64,000 bases of DNA. Source: an uncultured Prevotellaceae bacterium. Lineage in GTDB: Bacteria; Bacteroidota; Bacteroidia; Bacteroidales; Bacteroidaceae. The stretch is from positions 62,001-126,000 of the forward strand of contig CACXIP010000016.1 of NCBI GenBank assembly GCA_902767775.1. Direction: 5' to 3'. Shown piece by piece: positions 1 through 8,869 of this stretch (position 1 is the stretch's first letter; each line of letters starts with the position of its first letter). The translations under genes were made by a program, and so were the position numbers. Below the pieces are notes generated by a model. It was not told the origin of the DNA. It was given only the letters and a program-made list of their open reading frames with translations, and ran no database searches.

Positions 1-1
1 G

Positions 2-1300
2 TTCTGTCATAAGTCAGTCAGAGACTGGCTTACTAATCCAGCTCAAAGTGGAAGATTTTTTGTCGACAGCAAGAACGGGGCTTTGGTGTTGGCGCGTTAC
101 TGTAGAAATCATTTGGATGAGGAGTATGCTAGGGAGCATATCGGAGATTTGTATGTGAAGGCAGGTGAGTTTGCTGAACTGGAGCAATTTTTGATTGAGA
201 ATAAGGATGAACTATATCCGTTTTGGAAAATATGGTTTAGTTTTCCTAAAGATTGGAATCACAACAACCTTCTAAGCGCTTTTTGGACATCAAAATCACG
301 AAATGGTTTCTTTTCCAGACTGTTGAGGGAAGGAGATATGGATTTTCTGCGATGGATAATAGAGAAGGCGAAGAACAATTACGGCATAGAGACATTTGAC
401 CGTGAATTGGTCACGTTGTATATAGAAATTGTTCATTTGTCAGGCGGTTGTTCTGATGCTGTGGATATTATCAATGAGTATCAAAAGAAATACACTCTCG
501 AGCAGATAATCAATGATGAATATCTCCTAATGCAGAGAATTCGAAAAATACATCATGAGACCTATTATGTTCATGCTGGTAAGTTGTTGGAGGAAGCCAT
601 GCAGTTGTTTAGGAGAATCAACAATAAATTTCCTTCAGCATATAATGAATTACTTTTCTTGATAGGAGGAAAACTCGGAATCCTTTTAGGCGATTGGATG
701 CTTTCCAAGGAATGGATCGACAGGTCGGAGCGCTTTGCCGAAGAAAAAGGATTGGAAGACATCCATAGGAGAAATGCGAGGAAATTGTCCGATTACTATT
801 GTCATGAGGGCAATCTTGGGGAGGCAGAAAACGTCTTGCTTGAATATATACCGAAAAGTAATGGAATAAAAGCCAGATATGAGGCTTACCTTGTTGGTGC
901 TCTAGGTAATGTATATACCTGCATGGACAAAGATAAGGCCGCCTTGGATTGTTACAACAGGCTGCTGGACTACACATCAATGAAGGGACTCTCTGGTTGG
1001 ATGGCTAATGCCTATCTTGGGTTGGCCAATGTTAATTATAAACTGAACAAAATTCAAGTGGCTTTAGATTACGCATCACAGGCGAATCAAATTTATATCA
1101 GAATTCAGGAAACATGGGGGTTGGTAATGAGCGATACCATGATGGCCGCATGCAAAAGCAAACTTGGAACAGCTCCAATAAGAATCGCCTGCAGTAAAGC
1201 ATTGAACTTGGCTAAAAAAATGGAATATGGTGGATGTGTTTCGTCAATCGAAGATTTGTGCTCGGGAAAATGTGATTACTTGAAGTTGTATTTTCTATAG
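2..1300 (+). CDS. TPR-repeat C-terminal part of a probable STAND/NACHT-type NTPase (5' partial)
   Basis: The frame is open back to base 2 with no stop, so the gene enters from outside the window. The TTG at 83 is only an internal codon. The first visible residues contain HKSVRDWLT followed by SGRFF and NGALVLARYC. This resembles the end of the winged-helix region that joins a NACHT/STAND ATPase to its repeat domain. The remaining ~400 residues are helical and TPR-like, for example ALGNVYTCMDKDKAALDCYNRLL and AYLGLANVNYKLNKIQVALDYA. STAND proteins sense a ligand through C-terminal repeats and oligomerise on ATP binding; some bacterial ones act in phage defence. The gene is AT-richer and uses different codons from its neighbours, which suggests transfer. 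The TPR call is fairly safe. The STAND call is inference from the short N-terminal stretch. Confidence 0.7.
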   Translation, partial: FCHKSVRDWLTNPAQSGRFFVDSKNGALVLARYCRNHLDEEYAREHIGDLYVKAGEFAELEQFLIENKDELYPFWKIWFSFPKDWNHNNLLSAFWTSKSRNGFFSRLLREGDMDFLRWIIEKAKNNYGIETFDRELVTLYIEIVHLSGGCSDAVDIINEYQKKYTLEQIINDEYLLMQRIRKIHHETYYVHAGKLLEEAMQLFRRINNKFPSAYNELLFLIGGKLGILLGDWMLSKEWIDRSERFAEEKGLEDIHRRNARKLSDYYCHEGNLGEAENVLLEYIPKSNGIKARYEAYLVGALGNVYTCMDKDKAALDCYNRLLDYTSMKGLSGWMANAYLGLANVNYKLNKIQVALDYASQANQIYIRIQETWGLVMSDTMMAACKSKLGTAPIRIACSKALNLAKKMEYGGCVSSIEDLCSGKCDYLKLYFL

Positions 1301-1371
1301 TTCGATTTCCATCAATTGTCTCTGATTGGATGACTTGCAAAATCTCTAGGCAATTGATAAACCTATCAGCC

Positions 1372-1396
1372 ACCCATTAGCAAAGTGGGTTTTTTT
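1372..1396 (+). terminator. Weak intrinsic terminator after the TPR gene
   Basis: A 5-bp stem (ACCCA/TGGGT) with a 9-nt loop is followed by seven T residues. It overlaps the stop codon of the convergent epimerase gene. The stem is short, so efficiency is uncertain. Confidence 0.4.
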
Positions 1397-2417
1397 CTGA
1401 CTGATACCAAGCGATGAAGCGCTGGATGCCCTCGTGAAGGCGGACCTCAGGTTTATAACCTATTTCTGTCTCCAGTCGGGTGGTGTCGGCATTGGTCATG
1501 TAAACATCACCAGGCTGCATGGGCTTCATGATTTTGATTGCCTCAGTACCCAATGCTTGCTCTATCTCGCTGATGAAATCCATCAGGCGGACGGGGTTGG
1601 AGCAGCCAATGTTGTATACCCTAAACGGTACCTCATTGTCGCAACGCTCTGCCACAGGGGGCTTGTCGAGACAAAGGATAGAACCTGCTGCGATGTCGTC
1701 AATATAGGTGAAGTCACGTATCATGTCACCGTTGTTGAACACGTTGATGGGCTTGCCCTGGGAGATGGCACTGGCAAAAAGCATGGGTGCCATATCGGGA
1801 CGTCCCCATGGTCCATAGACGGTGAAGTAGCGCAGTCCGGTGGCGGGAATGCCGTAGAGTTTGCTGTAACTGTGCGCCATCAGTTCATTGGACTTCTTGC
1901 TCGCAGCATAGAGGCTCACCGGGGCATCCACCTTGTCTTCCTCTGAGAATGGTGCTTTGGAGTTGAGACCATAGACCGAACTCGATGAGGCGAAGAGCAG
2001 ATGTTTGACAGGATTGTTGCGGCAGGCCTCAAGGATGTTGAGAAATCCAACAAGATTGCTTGTAAGGTAGGCATATGGGTTGGTGATGGAATAGCGCACA
2101 CCTGCCTGAGCGGCAAGATTGATGACCTTGTCGAAATGCTCGGCAGCAAACAATGCGTCGAGGGCCTCCTTCTCCTCAATGCCCATTCGGACAAAACGGA
2201 GGTTGTCATGCAGCGTGCTCTTCATCATGACATGCCATGGCAGGTCGCATTGCTCATCGGCAGCTATACCCAACTCACGCAGGCGTCCTGCTTTCAGCCG
2301 CACGTCGTAGTAGTCGTTGATGCAGTCCAAACCGATCACTTCGTCACCCCTGAGTGCCAGCAGATGGCATATCTTGGAACCAATGAATCCGGCGGCTCCC
2401 GTTACCAGTATTTTCAT
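1377..2417 (-). CDS. NAD-dependent UDP-glucuronate 4-epimerase-like protein
   Basis: This 346-residue extended short-chain dehydrogenase/reductase probably interconverts UDP-glucuronate and UDP-galacturonate, supplying a sugar for surface polysaccharide. The N-terminus has the Rossmann motif GAAGFIG (residues 7-13). The SSSSVYG strand and the catalytic YAASK (Tyr170, Lys174) are in place, with RYFTVYGPWGRPDMA typical of the UDP-glucuronate epimerase subgroup. Length is normal for the family. It starts with ATG at 2417 and stands alone on the minus strand. The glycan operon lies more than 30 kb away. Other nucleotide-sugar epimerases of the same fold cannot be excluded. Confidence 0.85.
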   Translation of the reverse strand: MKILVTGAAGFIGSKICHLLALRGDEVIGLDCINDYYDVRLKAGRLRELGIAADEQCDLPWHVMMKSTLHDNLRFVRMGIEEKEALDALFAAEHFDKVINLAAQAGVRYSITNPYAYLTSNLVGFLNILEACRNNPVKHLLFASSSSVYGLNSKAPFSEEDKVDAPVSLYAASKKSNELMAHSYSKLYGIPATGLRYFTVYGPWGRPDMAPMLFASAISQGKPINVFNNGDMIRDFTYIDDIAAGSILCLDKPPVAERCDNEVPFRVYNIGCSNPVRLMDFISEIEQALGTEAIKIMKPMQPGDVYMTNADTTRLETEIGYKPEVRLHEGIQRFIAWYQSEKNPLC

Positions 2418-2489
2418 ATAGAATTTTCTTAATTTGAAATAATGAGTAATAATTAATAAAGGAAAATCTTGGTATGATATTTAAACTCC

Positions 2490-2568
2490 CCAAATCCTAA
2501 ACAACTAAACGCCCAAACAACCAAACGCCCAAACGACTAAACAACCAACCCCCCAAACGACCAATATC
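2490..2568. repeat. Degenerate C/A-rich tandem repeat (CCAAACGA/CCTAAACA-type units)
   Basis: About ten imperfect 8-9 nt units rich in CCAAAC and CTAAAC lie on the plus strand, which is almost free of G here. The array sits between the start of the epimerase gene and the mscL terminator. Both flanking genes read on the minus strand. This is the one array of the family whose A/C strand is not the coding strand of the next gene. Confidence 0.7.
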
Positions 2569-2569
2569 T

Positions 2570-2603
2570 TAAAGGAGCGGACCTTTTGGGCCCGCTCCCT
2601 TAG
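2570..2603 (-). terminator. Intrinsic terminator of mscL
   Basis: A GC-rich stem of about 12 bp (AAGGAGCGG pairing with CCGCTCCCTT) closes a small loop just downstream of the mscL stop. Read on the minus strand, the stem ends in CTTT. Confidence 0.7.
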
Positions 2604-2623
2604 GTGTTGGTTGATAATCGGAA

Positions 2624-3037
2624 TTACTTGTTCTTGAGCAAGTCGCGGATTTCACCGAGCAGTTTCTCTTCTGCAGAGGGCTCGGGAGCAGGTGCTGGCT
2701 CTTCTTCCTTCTTGGTGGTCAGCTTGTTCATAGCTTTGATCATGAGGAAGATACAGAATGCGATAATCAGGAAGTCAATGATGTTCTGGATGAAAGCGCC
2801 ATACTTGAGGGTGGCTCCGGCGATAGGCTCACCGCCATCGACTGCAGGCAACATCATTTTGTACTCCAGACCAGAAAGGTCGATGCCGCCAGTCAGCATG
2901 CCGATGAATGGCATGAGGACGTCATCTACCAAAGATGTGACAATCTTACCGAATGCACCGCCGATGATCACACCGACAGCCATGTCCATCACGTTGCCCT
3001 TCATGGCAAACTCCTTGAACTCTTTAAAAAATCCCAT
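2624..3037 (-). CDS. mscL: Large-conductance mechanosensitive channel MscL
   Basis: This 137-residue inner-membrane channel opens under membrane tension and releases solutes on osmotic downshock. The N-terminus ([20 protein letters not shown]) and the following [21 protein letters not shown] are the conserved S1/TM1 pore segment. TM2 is at about residues 84-105 ([22 protein letters not shown]). The C-terminal [13 protein letters not shown] forms the cytoplasmic helical bundle. Length matches the family. The gene is monocistronic with its own terminator. Confidence 0.96.
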   Translation of the reverse strand: MGFFKEFKEFAMKGNVMDMAVGVIIGGAFGKIVTSLVDDVLMPFIGMLTGGIDLSGLEYKMMLPAVDGGEPIAGATLKYGAFIQNIIDFLIIAFCIFLMIKAMNKLTTKKEEEPAPAPEPSAEEKLLGEIRDLLKNK

Positions 3038-3194
3038 AATGATTAAATTTTATAGTTAATAAAAACGTGAACATTCTGAATGGATGCGAAATGCCTTTTT
3101 TGCCAACTTCATTTTGCAATCCTGCCAGGCAAATGGCGTTTTATGTTTTTTTAAAACTACAACTCTCCTTTTTCAATCAATTAACATCCTTTTC

Positions 3195-3227
3195 TTGATG
3201 CAAAATTAGAAAAAAATCGTAACTTTG
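3195..3227 (+). promoter_or_regulatory. Bacteroidetes-type promoter for gapA
   Basis: TTG at 3195 and TAACTTTG at 3220-3227, 22 nt apart, fit the Bacteroidetes -33/-7 pattern. This leaves a 5' leader of about 125 nt. The rest of the mscL-gapA gap (3038-3356) is AT-rich with no other feature seen. Confidence 0.6.
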
Positions 3228-3356
3228 CACACGAAATTAAAAAAAAAATGGCACATGATGTCAAATTTGTTGATTTTTGACAATAAAGTGTGTTTTAAGT
3301 GAATGAATTAAAAGATATTGTAGTTATATTTTCAACCCTAAAGTTACATTACAAAA

Positions 3357-4385
3357 ATGATTAAAATTGCTATTAATGGATTCGGCCGCATCGGTCGTCT
3401 CGCTTTCCGTCAGATGTTTGAGGCTGATGGTTATGAGGTAGTTGCTATCAATGACCTGACCAGCCCGAAAATGCTCGCTCACCTGCTGAAGTATGACACT
3501 TGCCAGGGTGGTTTCGCCGGTCGTTTCGGCGAGAACAAGCACACTGTAGAGGCTACAGACAACTCAATCATCGTTGATGGTAAGGAGATTACCATTTATG
3601 CTAAGCCCAACGCTGCTGAACTGCCTTGGGGCGAGCTCGGCGTTGACGTAGTCCTCGAGTGCACTGGTTTCTATACCTCTAAGGAGAAGTCAATGGCTCA
3701 CATTCAGGCTGGTGCCAAGAAAGTGGTTATCTCCGCTCCTGCTGGCAACGACCTGCCCACCATCGTTTACAATGTGAACCACGACAAACTGACTCCTGCT
3801 GACACCATCATCTCAGCTGCTTCTTGCACCACCAACTGCTTGGCTCCTATGACCAAGGCTTTGAATGACTACGCTCCTATCCAGAGCGGTATCATGACCA
3901 CCGTACACGCTTACACTGGCGACCAGATGATTCTCGACGGTCCTCAGCGCAAGGGTGATGTGCAGCGTGCTCGTGCTGGTGCTCAGAACATCGTGCCCAA
4001 CTCAACAGGTGCTGCCAAGGCTATCGGTCTCGTTATCCCCGAGCTTAATGGCAAACTTATCGGTGCTGCACAGCGCGTTCCCACCGCAACTGGTTCTACC
4101 ACCATTCTGCACGCTGTCGTGAAGAAGGACGAAGTGACCGTTGAGGGCATCAACGCTGCTATGAAGGCTCAGGCTAATGAGTCATTCGGCTACACCGAGG
4201 AGAAACTCGTCAGCTCCGACATCGTAGGCATGCGCTTCGGTTCGCTCTTCGATGCCAACCAGACTATGGTTTCTAAGATTGCTGAGGGTGAGTACCTCGT
4301 GCAGGTTGTTGCTTGGTATGACAACGAGAACTCCTACACTTCACAGATGGTTCGCACCATCAAGTGCCTCGCTGAGCTCAAATAA
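3357..4385 (+). CDS. gapA: Type I glyceraldehyde-3-phosphate dehydrogenase
   Basis: This 342-residue glycolytic enzyme converts glyceraldehyde-3-phosphate, NAD and phosphate to 1,3-bisphosphoglycerate. The NAD-binding GFGRIGR lies at residues 8-14. Asp33 in INDLTS fits NAD specificity. The catalytic Cys157 lies in [10 protein letters not shown], and the C-terminal WYDNENSYT is canonical. Strong preference for GCT, ATC and CGT codons indicates high expression. It is a single-gene unit with a promoter and a strong terminator. Confidence 0.98.
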   Translation: MIKIAINGFGRIGRLAFRQMFEADGYEVVAINDLTSPKMLAHLLKYDTCQGGFAGRFGENKHTVEATDNSIIVDGKEITIYAKPNAAELPWGELGVDVVLECTGFYTSKEKSMAHIQAGAKKVVISAPAGNDLPTIVYNVNHDKLTPADTIISAASCTTNCLAPMTKALNDYAPIQSGIMTTVHAYTGDQMILDGPQRKGDVQRARAGAQNIVPNSTGAAKAIGLVIPELNGKLIGAAQRVPTATGSTTILHAVVKKDEVTVEGINAAMKAQANESFGYTEEKLVSSDIVGMRFGSLFDANQTMVSKIAEGEYLVQVVAWYDNENSYTSQMVRTIKCLAELK

Positions 4386-4408
4386 TAAGCAATTATTATA
4401 AGTAATGT

Positions 4409-4436
4409 ATAGGGCGTGCCAATCGGCGCGCCCTAT
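4409..4436 (+). terminator. gapA intrinsic terminator
   Basis: A 12-bp stem (ATAGGGCGTGCC with GGCGCGCCCTAT, one G-U wobble) with an AATC loop is followed by TTTCTTT. It lies 24 nt after the gapA stop. Confidence 0.9.
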
Positions 4437-5041
4437 TTCTTTATTCTATCCCTCATCGACATTCCAATACCTTTGTCCTTATTACTATATTACTATATGA
4501 CCACCTGCTTCCAAAACATACTATATGTCTGTTCCGTCAAATGAATGATGAACTAAAAACGAAAACTGACCTACATCAAGAATGACGCATTTTTTTGCAA
4601 AAAATGAGCAAAAAGCATGGCTGTGTGCGCAAACAGTCGTAATTTTGCATCGTCAAAAGGAAAAAAGGTCAGCAAAGATAAAGGTCAGCCGAATATAAAA
4701 GATCAGCGAGAAAGAGATCAGCTCAGGTATTGGTTAAGGAAAAAAGAGCGTTTCATCAGGATGACAAGACATACAGCATTGAATGACGTTTGTGAAAGTA
4801 GAATTAGTTTGGAAAAAGGTTTTGAATTAAGGTGAGATTTTGAATTAGAGTATAGGTTTTGAAAGATTAAAATAGGTAATAGTTGATAAAAGGTAAAAGA
4901 AAAAGATTGCAACAGGGTAACACAGATGCGAGAGATAAGCATTGAATAAGTAAAAAAGATTGTGCATTAAATTTTCAGGTAACCGCCTATGCCGTGAGGC
5001 ACGCGAATTGTTTCATTTAAAGTATTAGAAAGGGTAAAAAG
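4437..5041 (+). other. Purine-rich intergenic region without a convincing gene
   Basis: About 600 bases are rich in A and G on the plus strand. Four short repeats GGTCAGC/GATCAGC occur at 4667, 4683, 4701 and 4716, and TTTTGAATTA-type repeats at 4810-4860. A 72-codon frame at 4617-4835 has lysine/arginine-rich, low-complexity content and is not believed. The region ends in the small peptide ORF at 5042. Confidence 0.5.
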
Positions 5042-5122
5042 ATGAACACAACGATTTTATTGGCATTTGCCACGTTAATTATTTCAGGATTTCTGTTCGA
5101 GAATACCATTGAGAAGAAATAA
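5042..5122 (+). CDS. Putative 26-residue membrane peptide
   Basis: An ATG preceded by the purine-rich AGAAAGG seven nt upstream opens a 26-codon frame. The protein begins MNTTILLAFATLIISG, has one continuous hydrophobic helix (about residues 4-20), and ends in the charged tail ENTIEKK. A perfect intrinsic terminator lies 50 nt downstream, so the region forms a small transcription unit of its own. I do not recognise a family; the size suits an accessory subunit or regulatory microprotein. Upstream the RNA has a small TGCC-GTGA-GGCA hairpin at 4990-5001. Whether it is translated cannot be shown from sequence alone. Confidence 0.5.
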   Translation: MNTTILLAFATLIISGFLFENTIEKK

Positions 5123-5171
5123 AACTCGGACATTTTAGGTTGATAATCATTAATATAGAAAGGATAAATTA

Positions 5172-5211
5172 AGCGGGCGGAGACGGCAAGACTGTTCTCC
5201 GCCCGCTTTTT
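5172..5211 (+). terminator. Strong intrinsic terminator of the small-peptide transcript
   Basis: A perfect 12-bp stem (AGCGGGCGGAGA with TCTCCGCCCGCT) and a 12-nt loop are followed by TTTTT. The next gene starts 97 nt later with its own promoter-like box. Confidence 0.92.
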
Positions 5212-5292
5212 GATATCCGAAAGGTAATCAACTAATGCACCTTCGTGGTTTTGATTTTGACACAAATTGTTCGCAGAATCAAAAAAAAACAC

Positions 5293-5300
5293 TAACTTCG
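5293..5300 (+). promoter_or_regulatory. -7 box upstream of the MATE gene
   Basis: TAACTTCG matches the TAnnTTTG-type -7 element with one change. It lies only 7 nt before the ATG, implying an almost leaderless mRNA or an internal start codon. No well-spaced -33 element is clear. Confidence 0.4.
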
Positions 5301-5307
5301 CAGACCA

Positions 5308-6708
5308 ATGAAAGTTTTTCAAGGACAAAGTGATGTGCTGCTGGGGTATATCAGGGACGGCAAAGCCCTTACTGGCAGAGAGAAACTCAACTTGATTATA
5401 CAGTTGAGCATCCCCTCCATTTTGGCACAAATCACCAGTGTGGTGATGTTTTTCATCGACCAGGCGATGGTGGGGCATCTCGGTGCCAAAGCATCGGCGG
5501 CATGTGGATTGGTGGAGACTTCCACATGGTTGCTTGGTAGTCTGACAGGCGCTGCCTCAATGGGCTTCTCCGTACAGGTGGCGCATTTCATTGGTGCCAA
5601 CGATTTCGTCAAAGCGCGTCAAGTGTTCCGCCATGCGCTTGTCGTCACTTTCCTGCTCAGTCTTGTCACCATGGTTGTAGCCGCACTCATCGCCAAGCCC
5701 TTGCCCTATTGGCTGGGTGGAGGTGCCGACATCGCCCGCGATGCCTCACTCTATTTCTTTATCTTTGCCCTTGCAGGACCTTTCTTCCAACTCTACAGCC
5801 TCTCAAGTGCCATGCTCAAATGCTCGGGAGATATGCGGATGCCCAGCCTCCTCAGCATCATCATGTGTGTGCTCGACGTTGGATTCAACTACATCCTCAT
5901 CTATCAGGCGCATCTTGGCGTGATGGGGGCTGCCATCGGTACGGCTCTCTCCATCGTCATTTGTGGGTCGGTGCTGGGATATATCGCCGTCTTCCGCAAT
6001 AAGATGTTGTCGCTGAGGAGAGTGGGGGAGCGATTCTTCTGGGTGATGGATTATCTGAAGAACGCTTTGAAAATCGGACTGCCCATGGCGGCACAGTCGG
6101 TGCTCATGAGTGGGGCGCAGATAGTGGGTACCATGATTGTGGCACCTTTGGGAAACATCGCCATTGCCGCCAACACGCTGGGCATCACTGCGGAGAGCCT
6201 GTGTTATATGCCGGGCTATGGTATCGGTGATGCCGCCACTACACTTGTAGGACAAAGCATCGGAGCAGGTCGCACCGACCTATGCCGCAGTTTCGCGCGC
6301 ATGACGCTCTTTTCTGGCATGGCGGTGATGGCGGTGATGGGATTGGTGATGTTTGTCTTTGCACCCGAGATGATGGGACTGATGACACCTGTTGATGAAA
6401 TTGTAGACCTGGGGGCATACTGCCTGCGTATCGAGGCGTTTGCCGAACCCATGTTCGCTGCCTCCATCATTGCCGTTTGCGTCTGCGTGGGGGCAGGCGA
6501 CACCCTAAAACCAGCCATCATCAGCCTATGCAGCATGTGGCTGGTGCGCCTCACGCTGGCATATTTCCTCTCTATTCACTATGGACTGGTGGGAGTATGG
6601 ATAGCCATGGCTATCGAACTCACCTTCCGAGGTATCCTGCTGATGACAAGGCTTTTCCGCGGCTCATGGATGAAGGTAACCACGTCATCCATGGCCCATC
6701 AAGGTTAA
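5308..6708 (+). CDS. MATE-family multidrug/toxin efflux transporter
   Basis: A 466-residue inner-membrane exporter of the MATE family, driven by a Na+ or H+ gradient. The start of the first helix (LNLIIQLSIPSILAQITSVVMFFIDQAMVGHLG) is typical. About twelve hydrophobic segments follow, in two similar halves; the second begins near ALKIGLPMAAQSVLMSGAQ. Substrate cannot be predicted. The ATG at 5308 is used because the frame is open from there, but the -7 box is so close that a later GTG is possible. Its TAA overlaps the convergent stop of the next gene in the four bases TTAA. Confidence 0.9.
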   Translation: MKVFQGQSDVLLGYIRDGKALTGREKLNLIIQLSIPSILAQITSVVMFFIDQAMVGHLGAKASAACGLVETSTWLLGSLTGAASMGFSVQVAHFIGANDFVKARQVFRHALVVTFLLSLVTMVVAALIAKPLPYWLGGGADIARDASLYFFIFALAGPFFQLYSLSSAMLKCSGDMRMPSLLSIIMCVLDVGFNYILIYQAHLGVMGAAIGTALSIVICGSVLGYIAVFRNKMLSLRRVGERFFWVMDYLKNALKIGLPMAAQSVLMSGAQIVGTMIVAPLGNIAIAANTLGITAESLCYMPGYGIGDAATTLVGQSIGAGRTDLCRSFARMTLFSGMAVMAVMGLVMFVFAPEMMGLMTPVDEIVDLGAYCLRIEAFAEPMFAASIIAVCVCVGAGDTLKPAIISLCSMWLVRLTLAYFLSIHYGLVGVWIAMAIELTFRGILLMTRLFRGSWMKVTTSSMAHQG

Positions 6709-7649
6709 AGGGAGTTGATGAGGGTCTTTGCCTGGTCGAATTCTTTTACCAACCGGCTCATAACGTCCTTCACTGGAAGTATCTCTTTCACAGCAGAGGC
6801 TATCTGACCGATTTCCAGTTCTCCGTTGTCGATGTCACCCTCGAAAATACCACGTTTGGCGGCAGCCTGCCCCAAAATTGCCCTGAGGTCCTCCACAGCG
6901 GCCCCCTCCTTCTCTGCCTCTTGAATGCGGCAGTAGAGGTCGTTCTTCACCAATCGGGTGGGGGAGAGGAGTTTCAGCGTGAGCATCGTGTCGCCTTCCT
7001 CCAACTGTGTGCATCGCTGTTTAAAAGCATCCGAGGCACTGCTCTCCTCGGTGAGGGCAAACAATGTGCCAATCTGCACACCCTCTGCTCCCAACACCAT
7101 GGCGGCAAGCATCGCCTCACCCGAACCAATGCCGCCGGCGGCGATGAGTGGAAGCGTGGTGGCACGGCGCACCTGTGGTATCAGCGTCAGTGTCGTTGTC
7201 TCCTCACGGCCGTTGTGACCGCCAGCCTCAAAACCCTCTGCCACAATAGCGTCGACACCTGCCTCCTCACATTTGCGAGCAAACTTTGAGCTCGACACCA
7301 CGTGAACCACTTTCATACCGGCATCATGCAGGCGTTGGGTGTATTTCTTCGGACTCCCGGCGGAGGTGAACACAATCTTTACTCCTTCGGCAATGAGGAG
7401 GTTAATCAGACGGTCAATTTCTGGGTACATCAGGGGTACGTTGACACCCCACGGCTTGTCGGTGGCTTCACGCATCTTGCGGATATGCTCCTGCAGCGTC
7501 TCGGGGTGCATCGACCCCGCTCCAAGCAGTCCAAGACCGCCTGCGTTGCTCACTGCAGCGGCGAGACGCCAACCGCTTATCCACACCATGCCCCCTTGGA
7601 TGATGGGATACTCAATGCCAAATAACTCTGTAATCCTGTTCTTATTCAT
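6705..7649 (-). CDS. FabK-like enoyl-ACP reductase / nitronate monooxygenase-family flavoprotein
   Basis: A 314-residue FMN-dependent TIM-barrel protein. It begins MNKNRITELFGIEYPIIQGGMVW and carries FGVNVPL-like and GGIGSGEAMLAAMVLGAEGVQIGT flavin-binding segments. Family members are either enoyl-ACP reductase II (FabK, last step of fatty-acid elongation) or nitronate monooxygenase, and sequence alone does not separate them. The start at 7649 is preferred over a frame-open ATG 54 nt upstream, because homologues begin here and AAAGAG precedes it. A TATTTTTG box lies upstream at 7673-7680. It converges on the MATE gene with overlapping stop codons. Confidence 0.85.
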   Translation of the reverse strand: MNKNRITELFGIEYPIIQGGMVWISGWRLAAAVSNAGGLGLLGAGSMHPETLQEHIRKMREATDKPWGVNVPLMYPEIDRLINLLIAEGVKIVFTSAGSPKKYTQRLHDAGMKVVHVVSSSKFARKCEEAGVDAIVAEGFEAGGHNGREETTTLTLIPQVRRATTLPLIAAGGIGSGEAMLAAMVLGAEGVQIGTLFALTEESSASDAFKQRCTQLEEGDTMLTLKLLSPTRLVKNDLYCRIQEAEKEGAAVEDLRAILGQAAAKRGIFEGDIDNGELEIGQIASAVKEILPVKDVMSRLVKEFDQAKTLINSL

Positions 7650-7798
7650 AACTCTTTTGGTGGTTTGGGAAGCAAAAATACTATTTTTTGTTGAAAAAAT
7701 CATATTTTTGTGTCACAAAAGCGAAAGACGTGCGTATTATTGGAAAAGAATCAATCATCAACAATGTATAACCCTATTATTATCAACTCACAGTAAGT

Positions 7799-8695
7799 AT
7801 GAAAAAAATCATTATGACATTGACTGCAATGCTGACGCTGACCATGATGTCGGATTGCATCACCAAGGAGAATGCTGAAAACACAGAGAGCGACGTGGTG
7901 GAGGCTGACTACAGCAATATCGACAACGACGACCCCATCACGCCTTATCACATCGACAATTTCTCAGAGATTTCCATAAGCGGTATCGTGCATGCCGTCA
8001 TCAAACAGGGAGAGGGCTATGACGTCAGGGTATCGGAAAGTCCGAATCCAAAGATTAAGACCCGTGTGGAGAAAAAAGGCAACACACTGAATGTGTTTAC
8101 CGAGACAAAAGAGAAGAGAATCCATACAGGGGATGCCCCGACACTTTATGTCACGCTGCCGTCCATCAAGGGAGTGAGAGGATCTGGTGCCACAGTGATG
8201 ACGCTGTCCAACTTGACAACGGGCGACATGGACATCGACCTGTCGGGAGCGGCAAAAGCTACTTTCGGCGATATGAAATGCGGCGGATTGGACATTGATT
8301 GTTCGGGAGCCTCAAAGTTGGATTTCGGCAAAGTGAAATGCGAATCGTTGAAAGGTGATTTGTCTGGTGCCAGCAACATGACACTTGCTGCTAATGTGAA
8401 TGGTGATATTGACCTTGATAACAGCGGTGCATGCAAGCAGAACCTCCATTTGAGCGGAAAGAATTTGAGGATGGAGAACAATGGCGCTTCCTCCTGTGAG
8501 GTTTCCTTCAAAGGCGTTTCCGCCAACGTTTCGTGTAGCGGCGCTGGTAAGATGCAACTTGATGTGGACTGTGAGGAACTGAAGGCTTCCAACTCTGGCG
8601 CATCAAAGTTCACCATCAGCGGCACTGCCGACAAGACCGACATCGATGCCAGCGGAGCCGCCAAAATCAATACCAAGCAGCTCAACCAGATGTAG
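7799..8695 (+). CDS. GIN-domain (DUF2807) exported protein
   Basis: A 298-residue protein with a short signal-like N-terminus (MKKIIMTLTAMLTLTMMSDC). The Cys at residue 20 has a poor lipobox, so lipoprotein status is uncertain. The body starts with FSEISISGIVHAVIKQGEGYDVRV, the usual opening of the head-GIN domain. It then shows repeated SGAxK-type turns (DLSGAAKATFGDMKCGGLDIDCSGASK and so on), consistent with a right-handed beta-solenoid. The molecular role of the family is unknown. It precedes an ECF sigma factor gene on the same strand, a common pairing in Bacteroidetes, so it may be an envelope output or sensor of that regulator. Confidence 0.85.
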   Translation: MKKIIMTLTAMLTLTMMSDCITKENAENTESDVVEADYSNIDNDDPITPYHIDNFSEISISGIVHAVIKQGEGYDVRVSESPNPKIKTRVEKKGNTLNVFTETKEKRIHTGDAPTLYVTLPSIKGVRGSGATVMTLSNLTTGDMDIDLSGAAKATFGDMKCGGLDIDCSGASKLDFGKVKCESLKGDLSGASNMTLAANVNGDIDLDNSGACKQNLHLSGKNLRMENNGASSCEVSFKGVSANVSCSGAGKMQLDVDCEELKASNSGASKFTISGTADKTDIDASGAAKINTKQLNQM

Positions 8696-8703
8696 ATATG
8701 GGT

Positions 8704-8826
8704 TTTGAGATTTGAGATTTGAGATTTAAGCTTCGCTTGATTGTCGGCTGCACCTCGGCATTCTGAAAGCAAGCTTTCGACTGCACTCGGTTTGCACGAC
8801 AATTGAGGTTTGAGATTTGAGGTTTG
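8704..8826 (+). repeat. TTTGAGA minisatellite flanking a dispersed palindromic repeat
   Basis: Four TTTGAGA-type units (8704-8727) and three more (8805-8826) flank a block at 8730-8803. The block carries CTCGGCAT, AAGCAAGCTT and CTGCACTCG, with ATTGTCG (8740-8746) mirrored by CGACAAT (8797-8803). A related block recurs near 21126-21170, so this looks like a dispersed intergenic element. Confidence 0.6.
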
Positions 8827-8869
8827 TCCCCCAAACGACCAAACGACCAGTCCCCCAAACGACCAACAA
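8827..8869 (+). repeat. A/C-rich leader repeat before the ECF sigma gene
   Basis: CCCAAACGA and CCAAACGAC units repeat four times on the coding strand and run directly into the ATG at 8870. There are few G residues and no Shine-Dalgarno-like purine run. Confidence 0.75.

Noticed and set aside
4617-4835. 72-codon plus-strand ORF after gapA
   Set aside because: Lys/Arg-rich low-complexity translation over purine-rich repeats, no ribosome-binding site and no recognisable fold.
6477-7289. 270-codon plus-strand ORF
   Set aside because: It overlaps the end of the MATE gene and lies antisense to the FabK-like gene; the translation is His/Cys/Leu-rich shadow sequence.
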